64,000 bases of DNA from Tetrahymena elliotti 4EA (lineage: Eukaryota > Ciliophora > Oligohymenophorea > Hymenostomatida > Tetrahymenidae): the NCBI GenBank assembly GCA_000231825.2, contig JH720300.1:924480-988479 (forward strand), in the 5' to 3' direction. Shown here piece by piece: positions 11,406 through 24,164 of this stretch. Both the position numbers and the translations under genes were made by a program. Position 1 is the first letter of the stretch; every line of letters begins with the position of its first letter. Under the pieces are notes generated by a model, which worked only from the letters and a program-made list of their open reading frames with translations, did no database searches and was not told the DNA's origin.

Positions 11406-12487
11406 ATGAGTTAACTTAATTTGTAGGAAGAGAAGGAGTACTGTTTTGAATTCACTTAAAAAGATGATTTATTTTAAAATATAGTAGTGTATGATCAAGA
11501 AAATTAAAATAATCATTTGTTTGATAAGACAGAAGAACAAAATGGATATTATAATTATGATTTGGATACTCCTGACTAAGCTTGCATTTAATAGTTAGGA
11601 GATTTTACAGAATATGACAAATAATATAATAGCTATGTTCAAAACTAATCAATAACAATGCCATATCATATTAATCATCCAACTTAACAACATTAATAAA
11701 CATGTTAAAATAATAAATAATAAAAAGATACTCCTCAAGAAATTAATGAAAATGGTAATTAAAACTTTGAAATTGAAAATTATCAGGATGTTGACAGCTA
11801 AAATAAATCAATTGTAGAGTAAGAACAATATAATATTTAAAATTGTGAGACTATTTGATTTTAAAGAATTAAAAACAATCTATTTTGTATTTATAAGTAG
11901 TGATTATAAAAATTTCAACTCAAATATTATAAATTGATTAAGACTGTGTTATATTATTCAAAAAATTCAGAAAATGTTTATAACAAATTTTTGGTATTTT
12001 ATTACTGACCCTAATGAAAAAATATTTATCTAATATGCTAATACCTAAATGAGAAATAAACTATTTTATTACTTCTAATATTTAATTTTTTTTAGATTAT
12101 TTGTTAAGTGCTATAGAATTTTTAATAAAAGCAACACAAGTTAAATAAAGAGTAAATTATACATAATAGAATTGCTCTCTATTAATTAAAGTTGCTCCCC
12201 AGAAAATAACTAAACTCAAATGCTAAGAAAAAAAATAAACTAAAATCAATCAAGATATCATAAACATTTAAAAATGCGAAAAATGTGAATAATATAAACT
12301 GTTGTTTATTTATTAGATGGTTAAAAATGGGTTTTAATCTACTTTTAAATTTATTAAATTTTTGTTATAATTTCAAAGATTTCTGGCTTTTTATAAAAAA
12401 TGTCAAAAAAAGGAAAAAAGATAGTAAAGTAAAGAAGTTTTTTTTATCTCTTTGTTCCAAAAAAGTAATCACTTTTCTATTGATTGA
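11406..12487 (+). CDS. unknown protein, three exons
   Basis: I do not recognise this protein. Exons 11406-11844, 11898-11993 and 12096-12487 join in phase 1 at both junctions and yield 308 aa ending in TGA. The first 145 residues are acidic, Gln/Asn-rich and low complexity (for example KEYCFEFTQKDDLFQNIVVY). The second half is Lys/Leu/Cys-rich. It has a CEKCEQ pair that could be half of a metal site, though no second Cys pair is seen. No membrane segment or named domain is evident. The last exon is open in all three frames. The chosen frame is the one that keeps splice phase, so exon 3 is the least certain part. Confidence 0.5.
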
Positions 12488-12797
12488 TTAATTTAAATAA
12501 ATACTTATTTAGCTTTTTTATTATTATTTATAAAAGCAGCCTTTTAGCTACTGATTTGATAAGAGTTGTTATTAAACTTATATTTAGTATTAAATAATAT
12601 TATTAATTTAGAAATTTCACAATACTGTAATATTATTTAATGCAAGTTAAACTTTTGCTCTATTTAGCATATTTATATCATCTTATCTATTCAAATTATT
12701 CTAAAAAATTTATATTATAAACACAATTAAAAGTAAACATAATATATTCTTAATCAATAGCAAACAAATAAACAAAATCAGCAAAATAGAAATAAAA
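12488..12797. other. short intergenic spacer
   Basis: About 310 bp of A/T-rich sequence lie between two plus-strand genes. It presumably holds the 3' UTR of one and the promoter of the other. No motif is recognised. Confidence 0.5.
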
Positions 12798-13340
12798 ATG
12801 AAATATCTGATAGACGGTTTAGATTATTAGTAATTTCCTATCCCTAAATATGAAAAATCTGAGATTTTAGCAAATGTTATAGCTATAGCATTATTTATAA
12901 TTCAGTGGCTCTATTTCTTAATTAAATATTACTATTTACCAGACAGTATTCCAGTTTAGTTTAATTTAGAAGGTTAACCAGAATAATATGGAAATAAAAC
13001 CACTTTATTTGTATTTCCAGGTGTAATGACTTTAATTGTTGTTATTTTATCCATATTGGAGCGCTTTCCTGACAGATTCAAGTACTCTTTACGTTTAGAT
13101 GAAAATAACGCTCCTACAGTTTATAAATATGCTCGTAAATTCATAATTTACATGAAAATAGTGACTTGTGCTTTGTTTCTCTTTTTGATCAGTCAGATGA
13201 TAAGTGTTGTTAACTTAAAAAGCAAACCAAAAGAGATGTATTATTGCTTTTTATTTGTTCCTGTTTACATCTTTGGAGTGTTTGTTTACTTTAGATACAT
13301 GAAAATTATTAAAAGCAAACAGAAAAAGGTTACGATTTGA
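12798..13340 (+). CDS. DUF1648-domain four-TM membrane protein
   Basis: This is a single-exon gene of 180 aa (ATG 12798, TGA 13338-13340). It shows the DUF1648 signature just after helix 1: YYLPDSIPVQFNLEGQPEQY followed by GNKTTLFVFPG, matching the LP-x-x-IP-x-H-F-x-x-x-G-x-x-x-x-Y-G-x-K pattern of the family. Four hydrophobic segments are visible, at roughly residues 25-48, 72-95, 120-142 and 152-172. DUF1648 is known mainly from bacterial membrane proteins of the SdpI type, where some members give immunity to a killing factor. The role in a ciliate is unknown. The usual His of the motif is Gln here, encoded by the ciliate TAG codon. Ciliate-style Gln codons throughout show it is a resident gene, not contamination. 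Confidence 0.8.
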
Positions 13341-13584
13341 TTAAAGAATAATGACAAGTTAGTTGATTGATTGAATAATAATGTGAATAACTAAATAGAA
13401 CAAAATAACTTATAGAAATTAATTGATACACTAAGACAAATTAGAATTTTTTGAGTTAAAATAATTAATTAAAAATAAACGAATGAATAAATGTTAGTTT
13501 ATAAAATAATAATTCATTTGTTTGGTTCAAAGTATTAATTATGATGTGATTTTGTTTTACTTTTGTTGTTTTAACCAATTTATT

Positions 13585-16499
13585 TCATTAAACTTATTGT
13601 TGTTATTTATTTTAATAAGATAGCCTAAATGGTTGTGGTTTAGTATAGCTTTATCTAGTTTCATTATCATATCTTTTATGAATATTGAATACTTAATCTT
13701 CCTTATGAATACGTTCTTGCTTTTATCTTTCTGCTCTGTCTTTTTGCTAGAGGAAATTTTCAAGACCTTTAACTCTATCAATATTCGACTTTTTATCAAC
13801 TTTCTTATTTTTATTTATAGTTGGGGTGAATGTGCATTCCTTTAGCTCTTTATTTATATATTATTTCTTTTATTCTCTAAGCTTCTTTTCTTTCATTTAA
13901 ACCTGCATTTTTACACTTTTTTGGCACTTCTCTTAGTTATAATATGCTGGAACATGCATATATTTTATGCTCTGAGAAGTTGAAGGATAAAATGAACACT
14001 CTTTCATCTTTTCATATTCCTTTTCCTAAAATATTTATATTTAATTCATCATAAAATTTACTAATAGAATTACCTCTTAAAGCATTTTTATATGTATTTT
14101 TCCTGTGTAATTATAAGCCAACTCATCTAGATCTCTTGATCTTTTAAAAAAAATGAGGTAAAACATAGAATTTATACGATATATATTTTACTTATCATTG
14201 ACCATATATCTAGATACTTCATTGATAGATGGAGTGAAAGTCATTTATGATTCAAATTCTTTTTATCTTTATTCATTTTTCATTTTTCTCATTTCTAATT
14301 CTTTTTTATACATTCTCTCTATTTTTTATTCTTAAGTTTCCATTAATCTGCCCTAATTCTCATACACAATAATTTCACTAATTTGGTTTATTTCAGGTTT
14401 AAAAGAGCATTTATCTTTTTCTAGTTCTTATGCAACTCTTTATTTTTTATCTCTTGATTGCTTTTCTAGTACCTATTGACGCTAAACAACATCTATATTT
14501 TGAATATAGTTAATATTCAATTTAAATCAGTTTTTTAATTTACCAGCTCTTCCATCATAAAGAGGAAGCTGTTTTGCTATTTATGAACTCGCGGGATTAG
14601 TTTTAGGATGAAATTTACATTCCTTATTTACCTCTTCCTAAACTTAAGTCTACAGCTTCTCCTAAATTAAAATTAAACAAATAAAATTTAACTTCAATTT
14701 CACAAAAGATATTAAAAATAAGAAATGGAAAAGTTACTTTTCTTTTTTGCTGCTCAAAAAACTCTTAATTTAATCTTTCTGCTACATCCTTGTTGTTTAT
14801 TTTCGTTTCAGCTATTTAAACACTCTTAGGATTAATCTATGGCTAAAATGTCGACTATTCCTTCATCTTTAATTGATGAATGATATCCTATTTCTTTTTA
14901 GCTATTTCTGTGAATCTTTCATAAATAGGAGGTTGCTATTGTAAAGGTTATGAGTATATTTGTGGCTTAAACGTTAAATCTTCAGTTTCTTTTAATTATT
15001 TTTCCTATTGCTACTTTGAGATTTTCTATCTATACTTAACTGCCTCTAAATTTAATCTATCTTCAACAGGTCTTTTAAAAACAATATTTTTTAACATTCA
15101 TTTTTAACATATCAAATTTACAAATTATTTTCTTTGTTTTTATTTTCTGCTATCATCTTGCTTAACACATTTATTTCAGGGCTTTTTGAGCAATTTGTAA
15201 ATATCTTTTATTTTTTATTAAATTAATTTTATTAAAAAAATTGATTGAAACTCAAATTTACTTTTGTCTCTTCTATTCTTTTCTTTTCTTGTTAATTTTA
15301 TTCATGAAATTACTTTTTATCATCATACAATCTCAGCCATGCAGAGCATCTCTCTTCTTCTGTGAGAGGATCTTTGTGTATATTTTTTCTTAGCAGTTCC
15401 TACTCGTTTGATATTTTGCATTGAGCATGGAAAATATGTTCATGCTTTTTCCTTTCTTATCTTTTTAAAAGCAAAAGTTGAAAGAATTTTGAAAGAAAAT
15501 AAAAAAAACTACTTACTCTTCTATTCTGTGCTAAACAAGTTCTTTCTATTTCTTTTCCTTTTCATTTTTCAAATTAAGAAGTTTATTTTTTAAGTCTTTA
15601 ACAGAGTTTTTGGCATTTTTAACTTAATCTTCATTGTGTTTTTTATTTTAAGTCACTAAATCTGAATGACTTTTATTAACTCTTAATGAACTTTGATTTT
15701 TTACTGGTTTATCACTAATAAAGTACTTCTATTAATTACTATTTGCTTGTTTAATATTTTTATTCTATTTATTTTGATTCTACGATTTTTATCTTGCATG
15801 AATTTAATCATTTTGTTCTTGGAAATAGTTATCATGTCTAACATGATTGAAGTTTTATTATTCTTAGTACTATTATCCATATTAGTTATATTGCTATTGA
15901 TGGTCATATTCCATTTATTAGTTGTTATTGTTATTTGTATTTTATGAATAATTATTTTCATTATCACGCTCATCTTCCTCTTCATGATAATGTTGTTATT
16001 AATTTTGATTTTTTGGATTGTTAACTTCATCTAATTCATCATCATCTTCATCCTCTTCTGATTCTTAATCTTATTCTTGCATGTCTCTATTCAAATACCT
16101 TTAATTTTCCTCAATCTACTCTTTAGATAATTTCATTTAATCAAGCAAAATTTAATTGTGATATTTGTTAAATGTATAATTATAATTCTAAGCGCTCTAG
16201 TTATTGCTATCACTATTATGTTCAGAGGGTTGCTATTAAAATTCCTCATCCTCAGTAAGAATACTATTCCTTTTACTATTAGAATTAGATGGTATCTGAT
16301 TAAACAAGTTTTACTGCTAAAATAAATGATTTTAATCTTCCTCTTAATCTTGTATTACAATCTATTCATTTTTTTAATCCACAGAAATCCTTTTTTAAGA
16401 TCCTAATGATTTCTGTTTGAGTAGTTTTTAAATTTCATTTCTTTCTTTTCTCAATTCATCTAAAATTTTCTTCCTATTTTCTTATGAAATCCCAGACAT
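13585..16499 (-). CDS. coiled-coil protein with repeated C/T-F-x-P-x-I-N motifs, probably cytoskeletal
   Basis: No named family was recognised. Eight phase-consistent exons (16499-15517, 15460-15262, 15204-15122, 15071-14738, 14661-14544, 14492-14192, 14140-14074, 14025-13585) give 841 aa. Residues about 1-35 are a charged helix. Residues about 50-280 are low complexity, first acidic (QESEEDEDDDELDE) and then very Gln/Asn-rich. From about 280 on it is Lys/Glu/Gln coiled coil. Seven short motifs punctuate the second half at about residues 454, 495, 548, 601, 656, 705 and 759: LTFKPQIY, STFQPQIN, CKFHPKTN, CSFKPEIN, MTFTPSIN, CSFYPSTS and CTFTPTIN. I recall similar motifs in protist flagellar or basal-body proteins, so a ciliary or cortical role is plausible but inferred. 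The stop is TGA at 13585-13587. Confidence 0.8.
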
Positions 16500-17097
16500 C
16501 TTTAGGCAGTTTAAGTATATTACTGATATAAATATTTTAAAAAATATAAGATTAATTTTGAATTTATTAATCAAAGTTTTATGATTAATTAATCTAACAA
16601 ACAAGCAAGCAAAAATAAATTAATTTAATAACAATCAATATCAAGATAATTATTTATAGGAATCCATTACTTCATTCACCTTAGAGTTTATTTAAATTTA
16701 CTACAAGCATATCTTTAAAAAAAGAAATAAATCTTATTAACCTCAATAACTAATAATTCAGTGTTTATATTTATTGCAAAAAAACATAGTTTAATTTTAA
16801 AAATATTTAATAGCTCAATAAAAATAGCTAATTATAGTATTTTATAAATAAATATATATTATTTTTTCTAAAATATTTATGAAATTAAATACTTACTTCA
16901 TTTAATTTTGAAAAATTTTCAATTTTTTAATTTAAATAATTTGATTTTTTTTAAATTTGGAAATCATATAAACAAGTAAAATTTTTGTGAATTTTACCAT
17001 TATGGAAAAATAATATTAATATTATTAGAATATATAAATTATTATTAAATTTATAAAATTTTTGATCTTTAAGCACAATTTAAAAAGAAGAAAAAAC
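16500..17097. other. intergenic spacer between divergent genes
   Basis: About 600 bp of A/T-rich sequence upstream of the coiled-coil gene (minus) and the small gene at 17098 (plus). Nothing else is recognised. Confidence 0.5.
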
Positions 17098-17939
17098 ATG
17101 ATTAATTAGCAGTCTATCTATCTTTACTAAAAGTTTTATAAAATTATTAAATGCTTTTAATGTTTTTTATAATTTTTTTTCTTTAATTTGAGAATATAAG
17201 TGTTTTTAATTTCGATTGTATCTCAAAAAAATATTAATTAATACACAATTAGTTAACACAAGCTCTAAATAGGAGAAGAGCCTTATTAGAAGTATGTGTA
17301 TCTTTAATTTAAATTATTTAATTATGATTGTTGTATATAACATAAATTTATTTTGTTTAGTTGATAATAGAATTTTTCTGTAAATCACAAGTAATATCTC
17401 CAAAATAAAATTTACAAGGTTTTTGGTTATAAGAAAATTAAATATTTTTAAGCTTTTAAATCATTTGAAACCATATATTTGTAAGCAAATCATATTTACC
17501 AAAATTTTCACATCAAAAACTTTATGTAATACATCATGTGTAATAAGGTTTTAAAAATAATATTGTTAATTCTCCCCTTAGAGAGTATACAAAAGAGAGA
17601 ATAGACTTGTTAGGATGCATAACTATATTGAAAGATGCATCTGATAAATTTATTTATAAATGTGAAGAATCTTTTTATAATTAGTAAGGAGAAAAAATAA
17701 TTAATTATGATGAGAAAAAAAAGTAATAACTTCAATAAATGTATGAAAACTAAATTGTTAAAGTATTTTGTGTTTTAAATACTAAATGGTGTTAAGAAAA
17801 ACATTTGGATTTATTTAAATATTTTAGTTATTTATCTGTAGATAATATAAGAATGAAATAAGTAGAAAAAATACTTTAGAGTTATGTGCTTATATTAAAT
17901 TTACTGTAAATTTACATTTTGATTAAAATATAAGAATGA
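17098..17939 (+). CDS. unknown small protein, three exons (tentative)
   Basis: I do not recognise this protein. The main exon (17582-17939) is clearly protein-like: it begins EYTKERIDLLGCITILKDAS and ends in TGA at 17937-17939. Two short upstream exons (17098-17132 and 17253-17291) match it in splice phase 2 and supply an ATG, giving 143 aa. The product is helical, Lys/Glu/Leu-rich and shows no signal peptide or named domain. The second intron (17292-17581, 290 nt) is longer than most in this window, so another exon or start may have been missed. The main exon is more certain than the 5' part. Confidence 0.45.
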
Positions 17940-18418
17940 TCCGGTAGTTAAGGATAATAGTGATGACAAAAAATTAGATTTTAAGTTTTTTTTTTACAGC
18001 AAAAAAAAGTAAATAAATTAGGGATGTGGGTTTTGGTAGTTTAAATTATTAAACTAAAATAAATTGATTTAGATTTTAAAACCCATTTTCCATGAGTATA
18101 ATAATTCTTGCAGAATAACTTGAAAGGAATGTATGTAAATAAACAATAAAAATATATGACTTTATTTTTGATACACTAAATAAATCAATACTAAAGTTGC
18201 AATTTGGAGATAATATCATATACATACATAATTATTTATTAATTTATGTTCGTTCATCTTAACAAAAAGATTAGAAATAGACCAAATAAATAAATATATT
18301 TAGAAACCAAAGAATTCTAAAACATAATTGATAAAAACAATTAATTAATAGATCAATAAAAAAATAATTAGGTTTATTTATATTTGTAGAAAAAGTGTTA
18401 ATATTAACTAACAGTGCA
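17940..18418. other. intergenic spacer
   Basis: About 480 bp of A/T-rich sequence before the casein kinase gene. No motif is recognised. Confidence 0.5.
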
Positions 18419-20212
18419 ATGGATAATAAAATGAATGATATTATAGTAGGGAAGACATTTAAACTAACTAAGAAGGTTAGTTAAGGTGCATTTGGTGAAG
18501 TTTTTCATGGAATTAACTTAAATACAAATATGGAAGTTGCTGTTAAATTAGAGCCAGCTAAAACTAAACACCCTCAACTTTTCTTTGAAGTTAAGCTTTA
18601 TTAATATTTGCAAAGAGATGCAAATGTAGCCGATAAAGGTATGGCAAAAACTTTTATTTTTATCTTTCAAATCATCTTTTTCTTAGATATACTTATCAGA
18701 AAAATGTAAAATTTCATAAATTAATTTTAAATATGTTATTTTTTGCTTGATATGAAAATAAGTTTAAGTAGTATTCACAGAAATACACCCTTTTAAAGTG
18801 AGATAAGGAATTGTATTTGTGAATAATACTATATTGAATTGGTATCTAAGAAGAAAAGAAGATTAGAAATTAAAAATGTTTTCTCATTTATTTTTCAATA
18901 AAAACATAGGTATCCCAAATGTATATTATGCTGCCACAGAAAGAGAGTATAACATCATGGTTATGGATTTGCTAGGACCCTCATTAGAAGATTTATTCAA
19001 TATGTGCAATAGAAAATTTACAGTCAAAACTACTTTAATGTTAGCAGATTAGCTTATTTAAAGAGTTTCTTATGTTCATAGTAAACATTTCTTGCACCGT
19101 GACATTAAGCCAGATAATTTCTTGATTGGAACAGGAAAAAACGCTTTTAAAGTATTTATCATTGATTTTGGTCTAGCCAAAAGATATCTCAAAAAAGATG
19201 GAAAACATATAGAATATAAGGAAGGAAAGTCCCTTACAGGTAAAAATATAAATAAATTTTAGCATCATTACATTAAAAAGTTAAATTGATAAAGTCTAGT
19301 AAATATCTCACTAATTTAAAAAACAAAAAAGAATAAAGCATTAATTTAAAGCATCTATTAGATGAATTAATATTCTAGATAATCTGAACATAAAAACATT
19401 CAATAAATGCTAATGAATAATTTTTTATATTAATCCATAGCTATTTATGACATTAAAAATCAATTAAATTGATAAAATGAAACTTTATTAAGCTAAATTA
19501 AAAATTGTTAGAGCAAATAAATCTATCTTTTACTCACATCATTTTTAACATTTTGGATTTATGAATGAACTCATAAATATTTTTAATTATATTAAATTAA
19601 ATAGGAACTGCTAGATATGCTTCACTTAATACACATTTAGGTATAGAATAAGGTAGAAGAGATGATTTAGAAAGCTTAGGATATATGTTCATGTATTTTT
19701 TGAGAGGATCTCTTCCTTGGTAAAACTTAAAGGCTACAAATAAAAAAGATAAGTATGAAAAAATTATGGAAAAGAAGCTTTAAACTTAAGTTGAAGAATT
19801 GTGTAAAGGGTTCCCCTCTGAATTTGCAACTTACCTAGCTTACACAAAAAATCTTAGATTTGATGAAAAGCCTGATTATGAATACTTGAGAAAGCTTTTT
19901 AAAGATTTATTTAAAAGACAAGGATATGAGTTAGATTACTAATACGATTGGAAATTGATTGCAGAAAAGTAATAAAATAATGGTGGTTAAACATCTTCAT
20001 TGTAGCAAAATTATGGTTAAAATTAGTCTTCCTTATAATAATCCTCTAACGTACAAGGAGGAGGAATGGCAAGAACTGAAACTATGGCCTCAAATCAAAG
20101 GTAAATGGGTAACTCAAAAATAGCAGAAAAGTAATAACCTTAAAAATAATCAAGCTTAAATGAGCCAAATAAAGGAGAAAATAAATTAAATGGTGATGAT
20201 AAAAAATTATGA
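18419..20212 (+). CDS. casein kinase 1-type Ser/Thr kinase
   Basis: This CK1-family protein kinase phosphorylates Ser/Thr. Family members act in signalling, vesicle traffic and clock control; the specific role here cannot be told. Exons 18419-18638, 18910-19239 and 19605-20212 give 385 aa. The glycine loop is [12 protein letters not shown] and the ATP-anchoring Lys lies in VAVKLEP. The catalytic loop is [10 protein letters not shown] and the metal site is IDFGLAKRY. The CK1-specific activation segment reads [13 protein letters not shown] followed by [12 protein letters not shown], in place of the usual APE motif. The fold ends near residue 300 (DYQYDWKLI is the typical CK1 closing block). A tail of about 80 residues, Gln/Asn/Ser-rich, follows and is probably disordered and regulatory. 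All catalytic residues are present. Confidence 0.95.
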
Positions 20213-21483
20213 AAGCAAATAAAAAACCTTAAAAAATAATAAAATAAAATAAAAAATGTAAAAATGAATGAAAGATTATTCTATAGAATCAAATATGGGA
20301 GTAACAAACTGATAAAAAATAAGTAGATAATAAGAAAGCCTTTATCATTATTATCAAGCAAAAGTCAATTTATTTAACTAAGAAAGCAAATCAATTAAAT
20401 ACTCAATTCAATTCATGTTATATCTAATTAATTTCAATCTTATGATAATTATTTAGTGCCTGAGCAAGTAAACACTCTTTAATACCCAAGTTATCTTTGT
20501 TACTTCTTGTTTTTTTTGGAAACTGTCTCTATATAATTATCTATCAATAATCAATCAATTAATCACATCTAAAAGATCTTCAAGCTTATCTTTCGTACAT
20601 ATTCTCATCATTTATTAATTACTTACTTAAATAGTTCTTCCATTAAATACAATAAATAAATATATAATTTAATATTCCTTTTTAATTGTCAATCGCATTT
20701 TATATATTTCTTTAGTCTCTCTCTACTTTTATAAAGCTTATCCTTTCACTTAAATGCTCTTATCTTTTTAAAAACAAATTTCAATAGATTTTCTTTTATA
20801 TTGAGTAAAAAAAAAAGATATCCAAAAGTAAGTAAGGGTTTTTAATTAGATATTAATACTTTAATCTATTTTATAAATCATAAAAAAGCATTAAAAGCAC
20901 TTTAAAATTTTTTTTCATAATCTTTCAAGCATTTTTTACAATAAATAAAAGAAAATTAATTAAAATTAAATTTTTCTCATTTAACAAATGAACAGATTTT
21001 TTGTTCAACTCTTTTTAAAATTTTTTATTTAAAAATAATTTTATCATTTAAAATTATTTAGCAGCTAAATTTTTGATTTTGAAGAGTGAGTAATTTATGG
21101 GATGGAATCAAAACATAAACACACAAATTCAAAATATTAGGTATTGAAAATCTTTATTATTTGAATCATCAAAATGCTCTTCAAAAATTTAGAATTTAAA
21201 ATTTTTTAGTTGATTTTTTGATTGTTTGTTTGTTTAATAATAATAATTTGCTTTAATGCTTACAAGGTAGAGATTTATGAATACAGTAGAGCCCATTCAT
21301 ATTTTTAATCTTAATAGATTTTTTCTTTTTAATAATAATTAACATTTTAAATCATTAGATTTTCAAAAATAATTTAGAAGTTAATATTGCTAACTAATTA
21401 GTTAATTAATTAATAAATTGAAAAATCAATCAATCAACTAGTTTACAAATAAATTAACATTCATACCTATTACTTACTAGCAA
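20213..21483. other. intergenic region, nothing recognised
   Basis: 1.3 kb of A/T-rich sequence between two plus-strand genes. Both strands were scanned. No frame with protein character and no RNA-like structure was noticed. Confidence 0.5.
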
Positions 21484-23284
21484 ATGAAAGATTAGAAAGG
21501 AGATAAGTCTGTTGAAATTACAGTGTTAGTAGAGCTGTTTTCAACATTTTTTGAAAAAATTACATTTGTCCATCCTGACAAAGAAATATTAATGAAGAAT
21601 TTATCTAAATTCAAGAATTTTTTGTATGGAAATTAACAAAATTTAGAAAAAGGATACGAATTCCTACAAACTATGAAGGAATAATATTAGCAATATTTAG
21701 TGTAATTCTTACCTTTCATTCATTTTTAAAGCCTTTTTTGTTAAAAATATCATTTTAATTTTTAATTTTAAAGTGAAAATTAGTCAACAACAGCATCTGC
21801 AAGTAATCAAACTGGAGCTACAATCACTTCAAATAGCTAAGGAAACACTTAATAAAGTTTTTAACAATATCAGTAACAATATAATGCTTAGCAGCGCTAG
21901 TAATAGGAATAATAAAAATAGCAAATGTAATAGGCAACTATTTCATATTAAAATCCATCTCTATAAAATAATATTGCTAAGACATTTAAATTTGACTTAT
22001 CTTCATTAAATGAGAATGCTAATTTATTTAAAATTTAATCGATATAAGACTTTTCAGGAGTAAGAGGAGAAGGTATCAATCCTAAAATTGCATTAAGTGG
22101 CAGTTCTTTCAATTATATCAGAGAATTTGTATCAGAAGTGAATGCTTTTTATAGATGCATAGGATTTAGATATCTAGAATAGTTAATAAAAAGTTAAAAT
22201 CTAGCTAAGCTTTAGGACATACTTAAGAGTGTTTAAAGCAAAAAAATAGTCTTAGAATAATACTATAGAGAGTAGTCCGCTATAGAGAATGATGCAGAAG
22301 AAAATATTGCTAGATAGTAAAATAACGACTATTTAAGGAATACTTTTTGTGGGTATTTGGAATATATTATTGAAAGCTTAAAAAAAGATAAAAGCTCTGC
22401 TGAGCTTTAAGAAATTTTATATAAAGTAGTCAATGGCGATAGTGTTTTTGATACAGCTTTAATTAGCTTTATCAAGGAATAATCAGTTAGATTTATTTAA
22501 GAATCAGACCCTCTTTATATTGATTTCCTTCTTTCAAGTTAAGAATTAAAGAATGATAAAGAATTAATACAACATATTCGCTCTTAAGATGAACCACTAG
22601 AAATTACTATAAAAATAGTAGCTCTTGCTTTAGAAACATTAATTAATATTTATACAATAGAAAATAATAATACGTTAACTAAAAAAGATTACAAATTCAA
22701 TTCCCTACCTGAGTCAAGCAATATTACCTTGGATTTACTCAAGATAAAGCAACCTTATATAATTTATTACCTTATTTATACCTAGTTAGAAGGATAGCAA
22801 CTAGTTAGAGTCTCTTCTCAGGCATATCTAAACTCTTAGCAGCAATAACCAGAAACTTAATAAAATAATGATTAAAATACATATAACTAAAAACCTAGAT
22901 AATAGACTACCGTGCAAACTGCTAAAGTGAATCTTGCATAAAATAATACAGAAGTTAGACCATCAGTAATTAAAATTTTTTCTTATTAATTTATTAACTT
23001 TTCACTAAAAATAGTAAATAGAAGACTTGAAAGTTAGAGGTGGTTATTTGAAAAAAATGCTTAAAATGTTTGATGATAACACTGAAGATTTAATTAACAA
23101 ATTGAGTAGCTTCAAAGATGGAATGAATGAAGATGAAGAAGATGAATAGGACGAAGAAAATATTGAAAAAGTATTGAAAGAATAAATCAACTCTAGTAAA
23201 TCAAGAGCCCTTAATTTCTACAGCAATATCTAAGCATAAGATAGAGGTTAAAATTGGGTTAATGATGGAATTAGCAATCAATGA
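21484..23284 (+). CDS. otubain-like (peptidase C65) protein, catalytic Cys and His missing
   Basis: The fold resembles otubain, a deubiquitinating OTU protease, but the protein looks catalytically dead. Exons 21484-21701, 21774-22965 and 23015-23284 give 559 aa. Residues about 73-115 are a Gln-rich low-complexity stretch. At about 188-210 the sequence FNYIREFVSEVNAFYRCIGF lines up with the otubain active-site block IRKTRPDGNCFYRAFGF. Asp, Gly and the nucleophilic Cys are replaced by Glu, Val and Ala (Ala197, codon GCT at 22144). The region NDYLRNTFCGYLEYIIESL and later blocks follow otubain order. The strand that should carry the catalytic His reads PYIIYYLIYTQLEG, with no His. A 165-residue Gln-rich and acidic tail follows. 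It may act as a ubiquitin-binding or regulatory pseudoenzyme. The otubain assignment rests on motif alignment by eye. Confidence 0.72.
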
Positions 23285-24164
23285 ACAAAATAATACTTAA
23301 TTAAAATTTTCTTCAAACAACCAAATTAATAAAAAAAATAATTAATTTTCAAAATTTTATGAATTTAAATTAATTTCTATAAGAAAAATAAAATTATAAA
23401 ATTAGTACACATAAGACCTAAATTTATATAAATATTTATTGTATATTACAATTCATTCTTAATTATCAATTAAACTCACTAAAGTTGTTCAAATCTACAC
23501 TTAAATAAATATCTTCTTATTATAAAATAAACTCTTTTTTTAAATTTAAAAATTATTATTTTAAAAAATCAAAAAAATCAATGTTTCTAAAAGCAAAAAA
23601 AATTTATAAAATTAGTATTCATAAATCTCTTTATATTTATGAAAGATTAAAATTTAATTCTTAAATACAAAGCTCACTGATGCTCAAAGAATTTAAACTT
23701 TATAAATATTATTGTAATAAAAATGATTAAATCTTTAACTTTCCTTTTCTAAATTAAAAAAACAATTTTAATTTTTTGTTTAAAATATGTCTAACCATTA
23801 ATAAATTAATCTCAAAAGATGTAAATATTTTCTAAAATTTATCATATATGATGTAATAAAATTAGTAAAATGGCTTGTATTTATTGTTTTCTGTTCATCA
23901 ATTCCAAGCTCGTTAAAAAATTTATATTTATTTACATTTCTATTTTAAAAATGATTAACCCTTTTATTTTTATGAGTATAAAAAGGTATATTTTTATAAT
24001 TTCATATTCTAACTATTTTAGAGTTACTGTGCATAGTAGTATTTTGGTAAGTTTTTAAAAGACTTTAAAAATAAATATCAAAAATTTATAAAAAATTACA
24101 TATCTTTTGTTCATAATTTTTAACAAAAAATAACAAATATTAATTTGCGTTTTTGAAATTAAAA
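23285..24164. other. intergenic region, nothing recognised
   Basis: 880 bp of A/T-rich sequence between plus-strand genes. Short hydrophobic frames here have the composition of random A/T-rich DNA. Confidence 0.5.

Noticed and set aside
13633..13845. Hydrophobic plus-strand frame as a small membrane protein
   Set aside because: It is the antisense shadow of the last exon of the coiled-coil gene on the minus strand.
21773..22009. Frame MKISQQQHLQ... as a separate gene
   Set aside because: It is an out-of-frame shadow of the Gln-rich start of exon 2 of the otubain-like gene.
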